Positions 1-5,416 of a stretch of 15,788 nucleotides of DNA are shown piece after piece. Origin of the DNA: an uncultured Akkermansia sp. GTDB lineage: Bacteria; Verrucomicrobiota; Verrucomicrobiia; Verrucomicrobiales; Akkermansiaceae. The position numbers and the translations under genes were made by a program. The notes under the pieces were generated by a model. That model saw only the letters and a program-made list of their open reading frames with translations. It was not told where the DNA came from and ran no database searches. The stretch spans positions 1 through 15,788 of the forward strand of contig CAJGDB010000037.1 in the NCBI GenBank assembly GCA_904502165.1. Direction: 5' to 3'. Position 1 is the first letter of the stretch; each line of letters starts with the position of its first letter.

Positions 1-17
1 ACCTGCGGGCGTGCTTT

Positions 18-45
18 TTGCTCGCAAAATGCCGCATGTTAAGAT
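18..45 (+). promoter_or_regulatory. Putative promoter of the ECF sigma operon
   Basis: A -35-like TTGCTC (18-23), a 16 bp spacer and a -10-like TAAGAT (40-45) preceded by an extended-10 TG (37-38) sit upstream of the sigma gene. Transcription would start near 52, giving a leader of about 22 nt with no good Shine-Dalgarno. It matches the general TTGnnn-16/17-TAnnAT layout of other promoters in this window, so housekeeping sigma may read it. An ECF-type autoregulated promoter is not evident but cannot be excluded, because only 73 bp are visible upstream. Confidence 0.4.
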
Positions 46-73
46 AAATATAGGGATAACGACCGCTTAATAT

Positions 74-640
74 ATGAATAGAATGAGCTCTCATCCATCC
101 ACAGAACCTGCGGCAGAGCGCATAGACTGGTCAGCCTGGCTGGCTGAATATGGTGCACAGCTGCTTCTATATGCCCGCCAGCAATGCCGCAGCGAGGCAG
201 ATGCTGAGGATGTGCTGCAGGAGGCACTGGTGCAGCTGGTGCATGCGGTAGAGGGGGGCTCATTTACCGGAGCCAGAGACCAGTGGCGCAGTTATGCCTA
301 TACGGCTATCCGGCATCTGGCCATGGACCGGGGCCGCCGCGAGCAGGTTCGCCGCAATTATGCAGCAGCCCAGCAGGAGGTGCAGAGCGAGGGCGTGGAA
401 GAAACACCCTGGCTGAGCAGCGCTGCTGATGATGAGTACCTGCGGAAACGGCTGGAATCCATGCTCCGCAAACTTCCGTCGGAGTTTGCTGAGGTTGTGG
501 TGCTTCATATATGGGGAGAACACACGTTTCAGCAGATAGCCGATATGACCTGTAATAAATTATCAACCATTACCTCCCGTTACCGCTATGCCCTGCAGGC
601 CTTGCGTAAGGAGCTGGAGGAAAATCCCATAGAAAGCTGA
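74..640 (+). CDS. ECF-family RNA polymerase sigma factor
   Basis: Small two-domain sigma factor of 188 residues, the usual ECF length, which would direct RNA polymerase to a specific regulon. Region 2 is recognisable at about residues 22-90, with the core-binding segment around DAEDVLQEALVQLV (43-56). Region 4 spans about 130-180, with a helix-turn-helix at about 151-172 (FQQIADM... then TITSRYRYALQALR). The SRYRYAL..LR ending resembles ECF groups of Verrucomicrobia and Planctomycetes (from memory of the family). There is no sigma region 3 and no C-terminal extension. The gene heads a tight operon: the putative anti-sigma gene begins 3 nt after its stop and a PDZ protein gene follows, which suggests envelope signalling. 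ATG 74 is used; ATG 83 is an alternative and neither has a clear ribosome binding site. Confidence is high in the class; the regulon is unknown. Confidence 0.9.
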   Translation: MNRMSSHPSTEPAAERIDWSAWLAEYGAQLLLYARQQCRSEADAEDVLQEALVQLVHAVEGGSFTGARDQWRSYAYTAIRHLAMDRGRREQVRRNYAAAQQEVQSEGVEETPWLSSAADDEYLRKRLESMLRKLPSEFAEVVVLHIWGEHTFQQIADMTCNKLSTITSRYRYALQALRKELEENPIES

Positions 641-643
641 GCC

Positions 644-1174
644 ATGAAGACATCTGCTACCGATTTTGATACTGCGGACACCCACCCCGCATCGCTTCCC
701 GCTGCTTTGCAGGAACGCCTGCTGGCGGCTATGCAGCAGGCATCGGATGAGGAATCCGGATGCCGTGAAATGGAGCAGCTCCTGCGCCGCATGAGACCTG
801 CCGCCCTGCCTGCTCGGCTGACGGGCAGGCTGGGGGTGCAGATGTATGTGGAAGCACAGCAGAAGCGCCGCCGGCGTTCCTACTGGTGGCGGGTCGGTAC
901 TGCAGCTGCAGCGCTTGTACTCTGTGCCTCCGGCATGACATTACTGATGCCCGGAACCGCCGTTGCGGAGGCAGATGCGAATCAGGGGCTGGTCAGCCGC
1001 AATATCATTGATGCGCGTAGCAGTAACCGCGTGGAATGGCGGCGCGGTGAGGCTCCTGTGCGTCACTATGAAGTTGTGTATGAGGATGCCTTTGTGCTGG
1101 AGGCTGATGATACCACGACTGTCATCCGCGTGCCGAATACAACCCAGGTAGAAATTGAGGAGGATTACTTGTGA
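644..1174 (+). CDS. Putative anti-sigma factor, single-pass membrane protein
   Basis: A 176-residue protein I assign by context and topology, not by a recognised domain. The N-terminal about 78 residues are charged and predicted cytoplasmic. They end in a basic patch (KRRRR, 74-78) followed by one membrane helix (about 84-102) and a C-terminal periplasmic part of about 70 residues rich in Val, Thr and acidic residues. This N-in, C-out layout right behind an ECF gene is that of transmembrane anti-sigma factors. It lacks the HxxxCxxC zinc motif of the ZAS family. Residues 18-30 and 55-67 both fit LPA-x-L-x2-RL-x3-M, so the cytoplasmic part seems to contain two related short helices. The start is 3 nt after the sigma stop; the stop overlaps the next gene's GTG by 4 bp (GTGA), so translation is probably coupled. 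It could instead be a membrane protein without anti-sigma activity. Confidence 0.65.
   Translation: MKTSATDFDTADTHPASLPAALQERLLAAMQQASDEESGCREMEQLLRRMRPAALPARLTGRLGVQMYVEAQQKRRRRSYWWRVGTAAAALVLCASGMTLLMPGTAVAEADANQGLVSRNIIDARSSNRVEWRRGEAPVRHYEVVYEDAFVLEADDTTTVIRVPNTTQVEIEEDYL
1157..1163 (+). promoter_or_regulatory. Shine-Dalgarno supporting the GTG start of the PDZ gene
   Basis: GAGGAGG lies 7 nt before GTG 1171, the ideal distance. It decides this unusual start codon, which is followed by a typical signal peptide (MKKIF). It lies inside the end of the preceding gene, consistent with coupled translation. Confidence 0.8.
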
Positions 1175-1953
1175 AAAAGATTTTTTGCGGATTTTTACTG
1201 GCCTTGCTGATGCCTGTTTCCTGGGCTTCAGAGAAACCCAGGGCTATGTTTGGCGTGGTGACGGCAGAGAATCCGAGCCCGCAGCAGGGCGGGGTGATTG
1301 TGCTGGCTGTGCGCCCCGGCAGCCCGGCGGAAGCGCGTGGTCTTCAGCCTGGTGACCGGATTGAGAGCCTCAATGGCAGCAAGGTGGACACCCGTGAGGA
1401 TATGCGCCAGCTGCTGGCCGGGCTTGTTCCCGGGGAGTCGGTTGAGGTGATGTATTACCGAGCCGGCGGGCAACAGGCCATGCGGGCTTCTGTGGTACTG
1501 GCAGAACGGCCTGCCAGGGGGCAGGGGGCATCATCATCTCCGGGAAACCCGGGTGCAGCTGTCGGCGGTGACCGCATGCTGCGCCCGCTGGTGGTGAACC
1601 CCGAAATCCGCGAGGCCATGAGGCAGCACCGCCGTGCTGTGGTGCAGCAACTGGCTGTTGTGGACGGAGAGTTTTCACCTCAGTTTGTTACAGAGCACCT
1701 GCAGGCGATTCGACACCTGGCCCGCGATGCCAATCCCCGTAGCCGTGGCTGGATGCTGGGTGAAGCCGGGGAGGTAACGCTGCAATTCAGGGATGCAGAG
1801 GGCATGCTGGTGCTGCATGGCGCAAACAAATTGCTGAGCCTGACAGTGTATAATGCCTCCGGTTTGTTGCTGCAGACCCTGCCGCTGAATACGCCGGAGC
1901 AACGCGCGGCGCTGCCTGCCTCCGTTACGGAGCGGCTGCGGAAGCTCCGTTGA
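1171..1953 (+). CDS. Secreted PDZ-domain protein
   Basis: A 260-residue exported protein. Residues 1-20 form a Sec signal peptide (MKKIFCGFLLALLMPVSWAS) with no lipobox. A PDZ domain follows at about 28-115: the carboxylate-loop region near the start (MFGVVTAENP), then VRPGSPAEARGLQPGDRIES and LNGSKV, the signature of PDZ domains in HtrA/DegS/RseP-type proteins. No protease domain is present, so it would bind peptides or unfolded C-termini without cutting them. The C-terminal half (about 125-260) is not recognised: a basic helical stretch, a beta-rich part, and a tail LPASVTERLRKL that resembles the repeated motif of the upstream protein. It is third in the sigma operon, overlapping the preceding stop by 4 bp. 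I infer a periplasmic sensor or modulator of the sigma/anti-sigma pair. The last 29 bp overlap the convergent cyclase gene. Confidence 0.8.
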   Translation: MKKIFCGFLLALLMPVSWASEKPRAMFGVVTAENPSPQQGGVIVLAVRPGSPAEARGLQPGDRIESLNGSKVDTREDMRQLLAGLVPGESVEVMYYRAGGQQAMRASVVLAERPARGQGASSSPGNPGAAVGGDRMLRPLVVNPEIREAMRQHRRAVVQQLAVVDGEFSPQFVTEHLQAIRHLARDANPRSRGWMLGEAGEVTLQFRDAEGMLVLHGANKLLSLTVYNASGLLLQTLPLNTPEQRAALPASVTERLRKLR

Positions 1954-2848
1954 GCAGCTGCCAGATGAGCTGCAGACTCATCTGCCCGCTTTCGTGCAGG
2001 GAACGGGGGCAGATGCGGCTCATATTATCGCGGGCGGTGTGCCACCAGTTGCTGCCGGAAAACACCGCAATGAGATTCAGACTGTCCACTCCGGCTTCCT
2101 GATAAGGTACATGGTCATCCAGATAGGACCCTGGCCATGCAGTCCATTTCATCTCGCTGAAGCCCAGGACTCTGACAGCCGCGGTATACTGGGCATACAT
2201 GAAATCCGAGGTATCCAGCGCTGGTACGGCAATCGTCTTGTTCCGCCCGCCTACCATATCAAGGTTAATCTGCCAGCGGGGAAGCTGCCTGCCGCGGCGG
2301 GCGACATCGTGGCGGGATCCGTAGAGCCCGTCATTCTCGCTCATGTGAGGAGCAAATGCCTCCTCCCCATCCAGAAAGATGATTTCTACCCGTTCGTCAG
2401 TCAGCCCCCGTGCCAGCTCCAGGAGTACGGCGGCACCGCTGGCTCCATCATCCGCGCTTTGAAAATCGGGGGCAATGTTAATTTTTGTATCAATGTGGCA
2501 GCTGAGGAGGAGCGGTGCTGTTCCTGTTCCCCGGTAGGCTCGCAGATTGCACATGCTGACACCATTGGGAGCCTGGAAACGATTGCGTTCGGTTTGCCAG
2601 CCTGCGGCATGCAGGTGTTTTTCGAGGTATTGGAGCTGTTGTTCGTAGGCGGCTGAGCCGCTGTACCGCGGCCCCAGGGCGCAGATGGCGGCGCAATGGA
2701 TGTAGGCGTTGTGTCCGTTGAAGCCAGGCGCGTCGGAAAGTTGGGCTGCTGCCTGTTCCTCCAAGGGGGGCGCGGGAGCTTCCGGCTGCGGCTCATCACA
2801 GCTGCAGAGCAACAGAAGCAGGGGGAACAGCAGAAGCAGACGGTGCAT
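1925..2848 (-). CDS. M28-family glutaminyl-peptide cyclotransferase-like lipoprotein
   Basis: A 307-residue protein of the animal-type (type II) glutaminyl cyclase branch of the M28 zinc peptidases. These convert N-terminal Gln to pyroglutamate; related members are aminopeptidases. Residues 1-17 are a lipoprotein signal with lipobox LCSC (Cys17, Asp at +2). Visible motifs in order: CHIDT (H118, D120), SADDGASGAAVLLELA (zinc ligand D134), FLDGEEAF (E162, E163) followed by GLYGSRH, LDMVG (D197), YLDDHVPYQEAG, and NWWHTARDN (H270). LDGEEAF, LYGSRH, DDHxPF/Y and WHTxxDN are shared with human QC, which makes the family call strong. It would act in the periplasm on proteins whose mature N-terminus is Gln. 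The start overlaps the parB stop: ATG 2848 shares one base with it, while GTG 2851 gives one extra residue. No separate promoter or ribosome binding site is seen, so expression depends on parB. Confidence 0.85.
   Translation of the reverse strand: MHRLLLLFPLLLLLCSCDEPQPEAPAPPLEEQAAAQLSDAPGFNGHNAYIHCAAICALGPRYSGSAAYEQQLQYLEKHLHAAGWQTERNRFQAPNGVSMCNLRAYRGTGTAPLLLSCHIDTKINIAPDFQSADDGASGAAVLLELARGLTDERVEIIFLDGEEAFAPHMSENDGLYGSRHDVARRGRQLPRWQINLDMVGGRNKTIAVPALDTSDFMYAQYTAAVRVLGFSEMKWTAWPGSYLDDHVPYQEAGVDSLNLIAVFSGSNWWHTARDNMSRICPRSLHESGQMSLQLIWQLLNGASAAAP
1962..1984. other. Hairpin just past the PDZ gene stop
   Basis: A perfect 8 bp inverted repeat, CAGATGAG (1962-1969) and CTCATCTG (1977-1984) with a 7 nt loop, starts 9 nt after the PDZ stop. 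No T-run follows on either strand, so it is not a standard intrinsic terminator. It lies inside the C-terminal coding part of the convergent gene and could still stabilise or slow the plus-strand transcript. Confidence 0.35.
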
Positions 2849-3732
2849 CACAGGTTTTCGCTGATGCCGAAAATCTGGAGGATTCGCACCAGATCCTCAC
2901 GCCCGGCATAGGGGATTTCGATGACGCCGTTGTTCTTACCTTTCATGGAGATATTGACGCGGGTGCCGAAATCGTGAGAAAGCTGGGTGCAGACACGTGC
3001 ATAGGCTGGGGGCAGCTGGGGAGTTTCACGCGGTTGCACAACCTCCGGGTTCAGCATGTTGCGAACCAGCTGTTCCGTCTGGCGTACTGTAAGAGTGCCA
3101 CGAGCTACACGATGGGCTGCCAGAGTCTGTTTATCGGCATCCTTGAGCTGAAGCAGTACCTTGGCATGGCCTACCGTAATCTGGGAATCTTCCAGAAGGT
3201 CACGCACTTCTGCCGTCAGGTCGAGCAGGCGCACCATGTTGGCAATGACGGCGCGGGATTTACCCACGTGCTGGGCGATGGTCTCCTGCTTCATACCGAA
3301 TTTCTCCTGCAGCAGGCGGTACTGCTCTGCTTCTTCCAGCGGGGAGAGGTCTGCACGCTGCAGGTTTTCAATAAGGGCAAGTTCGGCCACTTCCTGGTCT
3401 GTGGCTTCGTGGACCACAACCTTGACGGTAGTCTGCCCGAGGCTGGTGATGGCGCGCAGGCGTCGCTCGCCGGCAATGAGTTCGAAACTGCCGTTGACCT
3501 TGCGAACGACAAGGGGCTGAATGAGCCCCCTCTCTCGGATAGAGGTGGCCAGTTCCTCAATCTGCTGCTCGTCAAAATGCCGGCGCGGCTGGAATGGAGA
3601 GGCCTTGATGTCCTTGACATTGGCTTGAATGACGCGGTCCTCGTCTGCTGCGATATTGACGGGAGAAGCAGCGGTTTCCTGCTTCTTCATGATGAGGGCA
3701 CCGAGCCCTTTTCCTAATGCTTGCCTGGCCAT
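2848..3732 (-). CDS. parB: Chromosome-partitioning protein ParB
   Basis: A 294-residue ParB/Spo0J protein, a CTP-dependent clamp that loads at parS sites and organises the replication origin for segregation. The N-terminus ALGKGLGALI (5-14) is the usual ParA-interacting segment. The CTP-binding ParB/Srx domain follows, with PFQPRR (46-51), IRERGLIQPLVV (65-76) and GERRLRA (88-94). Then come ENLQRADL (122-129), the helix-turn-helix around MKQETIAQHVGKSRAVIANMVRLL (147-170) and a C-terminal dimerisation segment. All key motifs look intact and the length is normal. No parA lies beside it: upstream is an intergenic region and then a lipoprotein gene reading toward parB; downstream is the cyclase gene, which overlaps the stop. 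A promoter is visible very close to the ATG. No convincing parS site was found in the window. Confidence 0.95.
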   Translation of the reverse strand: MARQALGKGLGALIMKKQETAASPVNIAADEDRVIQANVKDIKASPFQPRRHFDEQQIEELATSIRERGLIQPLVVRKVNGSFELIAGERRLRAITSLGQTTVKVVVHEATDQEVAELALIENLQRADLSPLEEAEQYRLLQEKFGMKQETIAQHVGKSRAVIANMVRLLDLTAEVRDLLEDSQITVGHAKVLLQLKDADKQTLAAHRVARGTLTVRQTEQLVRNMLNPEVVQPRETPQLPPAYARVCTQLSHDFGTRVNISMKGKNNGVIEIPYAGREDLVRILQIFGISENL

Positions 3733-3746
3733 AATGTGTGGGCGCG

Positions 3747-3775
3747 ATTCTATCGCATTCTAACGTGAAAATCAA
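3747..3775 (-). promoter_or_regulatory. Putative parB promoter, very short leader
   Basis: On the minus strand TTGATT (3775-3770), a 17 bp spacer and TAGAAT (3752-3747) form a good housekeeping promoter. Transcription would begin around 3740, only about 8 nt before the ATG at 3732, leaving no room for a Shine-Dalgarno. A second TAGAAT (3762-3757) lies in the spacer but has no well-placed -35. Confidence 0.6.
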
Positions 3776-3856
3776 TTCAATAATGCCGCATACTGACACT
3801 CACGGAGATAAATATGAGTCATGTTATCTTGCGGGCAGAAACTCAGCAGATAAGAC

Positions 3857-3888
3857 ACCAGGCAGAACCCTGCCGGATTCTGCCTGGT
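3857..3888 (-). terminator. Hairpin terminator after the unknown lipoprotein gene
   Basis: A perfect 11 bp inverted repeat, ACCAGGCAGAA (3857-3867) and TTCTGCCTGGT (3878-3888) with a 10 nt loop, lies 26 nt past the stop of the minus-strand lipoprotein gene. The following minus-strand bases are only moderately T-rich (GTCTTATCT), so termination may be partial. It separates the lipoprotein gene from parB. The interval 3733-3914 contains otherwise only the parB promoter. Confidence 0.6.
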
Positions 3889-3914
3889 ACTCTGGGGAAA
3901 CAGGAAGCTGCTGC

Positions 3915-5246
3915 TTAGCGGCGGCGCTTGCCCCGGGGCTGTTCCTTGGCTTTGGGAGCCATGTTGATCTGGAAGGCTTTTTCCGGATTGTTGGCCCAGG
4001 AGGTGCAGCTCATGATGCCGGTGAGTTTGCCATCCTTGCTGAGTTTCAAGGAAAGCATGCCATCTTTGGCATCATATACTTCCGCGGTAGGCTGGTCGGG
4101 GTCGTACTGGCCGTCATAAATCGTGATGTCCAGCTGTGTGGTGCCGTCTTCCTTGGGGGTAAGGTCACAGCGGCCGGCAATGTCGAGACTGGCTTCAGGC
4201 AGCTTGGTGTCGTAAATGGTACCGACAAACTGCACGGCGTTTTCAAACTGCTTGGCCTGCTCGATATGCAGGGAAATTTCACCGAAACGCTTATCGCGGG
4301 TCCATTCACCGGCAAAGAGCTTGTCGTCTGCCAGAGCCTGCACATAGCCCTGGATGCACTCCTGCCGGGCGGCTTCCTGGGCGGCTGCCTGTTCCGTCAT
4401 TCTGCGGGCTTCTTCCTCGGCTCGGGCCTGATGCTGGGTGAGGGTGGCACGAGCGGCTTCCTCGCGGCCTTTGATGTAGGGCTCTGCCAGCTGGTTGAAT
4501 GCAGCTACCTTTTCCCGGATGAGGGCCTTGCGGCTTTCCTCGAACTCGGGGGTGAGGATGGGGGCATCCTGCGGCAGTTCGCTCTGGGCTGTGTAGTCGT
4601 TAAGGGCCAGCAGGGCGGCGTTATCCACCACAATGTTGCTGAACTGCCATGCACCGTCCACATATATTGCGGTGAAGGTGGCAGAGGCTTCCACCTCGTC
4701 TCCGGTGTTTACTACCTTGCGGTACACAGGGGCTTCTGCCAGTTCCTTGAGCTCATTGAGCGGGGTCTGCAGATTTTCCGGCAGCGGCTTGGCTATGCGG
4801 TCGGCATCGGTAATGAGGTCGGAGGTAGCCCCCACCTGGAAGAGGTAGACGGATTCCGGCTTCATGGAAGTGTTCGCGGCTTCGTTTACAGCTTCGCGCT
4901 CTTTGTTGAAGGCTGCCGGCGCAGCATCTTTGGCATACAGGTCTTCCTTGATTGCCATCTTGATGCTGGCACCCATGCTGATGCTGTTGTCTGTATTCTT
5001 GGTCGGGGTGCTGCAGGTGAGCTGGCCTGCGCTGGCAATCTCACAGCCGCTGAGCTGTTCCATGAGCATGCGGGTGATATCTTCGTTGGACGGCTCAGTC
5101 GGAGCTTCCGGAACAACCGGCTCTGCTGCGGCCTGCTCGGCAGGTGCTTCTTCCCCGGCTACTGCTTGCTTGATTTCATCGAAGCAGGAGGTGAGCATGG
5201 TGGCGGTGGCGGTCAGAGCGAGTGTTTGAATAAGCAATCTCTTCAT
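3915..5246 (-). CDS. Predicted lipoprotein of unknown function
   Basis: I do not recognise this 443-residue protein. It begins with a lipoprotein signal (MKRLLIQTLALTATATMLTS, lipobox LTSC, Cys21). An Ala/Glu/Pro-rich tether of about 35 residues follows, typical of lipoproteins held away from the membrane. Next comes a domain up to about residue 225 whose end (FTAIYVDGAWQFSNIVVDN) resembles small alpha/beta folds with a 'dGaWqf' strand. A strongly charged, Glu/Ala/Gln/Arg-rich helix at about 233-307 looks like a coiled coil. A C-terminal beta-rich domain starts at FAGEWTRD; its alternating strands (VQFVGTIYD, LDIAGRCD, LSLKLSKDGKLTGIMSC) suggest a small barrel or sandwich. The tail is basic (RGKRRR). 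Several Cys could form disulfides. It is a single gene: a TTGACA-containing promoter lies upstream and a hairpin terminator follows. It is divergent from the ABC exporter genes. Its place in the envelope is supported; its role is unknown. Confidence 0.8.
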   Translation of the reverse strand: MKRLLIQTLALTATATMLTSCFDEIKQAVAGEEAPAEQAAAEPVVPEAPTEPSNEDITRMLMEQLSGCEIASAGQLTCSTPTKNTDNSISMGASIKMAIKEDLYAKDAAPAAFNKEREAVNEAANTSMKPESVYLFQVGATSDLITDADRIAKPLPENLQTPLNELKELAEAPVYRKVVNTGDEVEASATFTAIYVDGAWQFSNIVVDNAALLALNDYTAQSELPQDAPILTPEFEESRKALIREKVAAFNQLAEPYIKGREEAARATLTQHQARAEEEARRMTEQAAAQEAARQECIQGYVQALADDKLFAGEWTRDKRFGEISLHIEQAKQFENAVQFVGTIYDTKLPEASLDIAGRCDLTPKEDGTTQLDITIYDGQYDPDQPTAEVYDAKDGMLSLKLSKDGKLTGIMSCTSWANNPEKAFQINMAPKAKEQPRGKRRR

Positions 5247-5265
5247 GGCTTGGCACGGTCGTGAT

Positions 5266-5294
5266 GTGGCTTCATATATTGCACTATTTGTTTT
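5266..5294 (-). promoter_or_regulatory. Possible promoter of the unknown lipoprotein gene
   Basis: On the minus strand a perfect TTGACA (5294-5289) is followed after 17 bp by a weak CAATAT (5271-5266), or after 18-20 bp by AATATA/TATATG. The start codon is at 5246, giving a leader of about 15 nt without a strong Shine-Dalgarno. The -35 box is convincing; the exact -10 is not. Confidence 0.4.
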
Positions 5295-5376
5295 CTGATG
5301 TCAAGCTGTCCGCGCGTTCTGCGCTCGTATGTGTCACAAAAAAATGATGCAGATGGCATCCTTGTCCGGAAAAGGA

Positions 5377-5405
5377 TTGCCTCTCTCTGTTTTTTTTGCT
5401 AGAAT
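5377..5405 (+). promoter_or_regulatory. Putative promoter of the ABC exporter operon
   Basis: TTGCCT (5377-5382), a 17 bp spacer and an extended -10 element TGC-TAGAAT (5397-5405). Transcription would start near 5412, so the ATG at 5417 has a leader of about 5 nt. The sequence TTTGCTAGAAT is identical to that in front of the macroglobulin gene (9550-9560). The placement also argues against the upstream TTG (5396) as start codon, since it overlaps the -10 element. Confidence 0.65.
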
Positions 5406-5416
5406 CAGATAAACGC

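Noticed and set aside
1..17. T-rich end of a possible terminator of an upstream gene at the window edge
   Set aside because: A GC-rich stretch followed by TTTTTG is visible, but the other half of any stem would lie outside the window.
3757..3775. parS-like sequence (TTTCACGT core) in the parB promoter
   Set aside because: Only about 10 of 16 positions fit the usual parS consensus, and several matches of this quality are expected by chance in 16 kb. Half-sites at 3023-3030 and 9437-9449 are no better.
3738..5264. 508-codon open frame on the plus strand opposite the lipoprotein gene
   Set aside because: It covers the whole lipoprotein gene plus its flanking regulatory sequences, starts across the parB promoter and has Gly/Phe/Cys-rich composition without domain motifs. 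The minus-strand frame has a perfect lipoprotein signal.
5396..5416. TTG start seven codons upstream for the first ABC gene
   Set aside because: It lies inside the extended -10 element and has no ribosome binding site. ATG 5417 gives a normal N-terminus.
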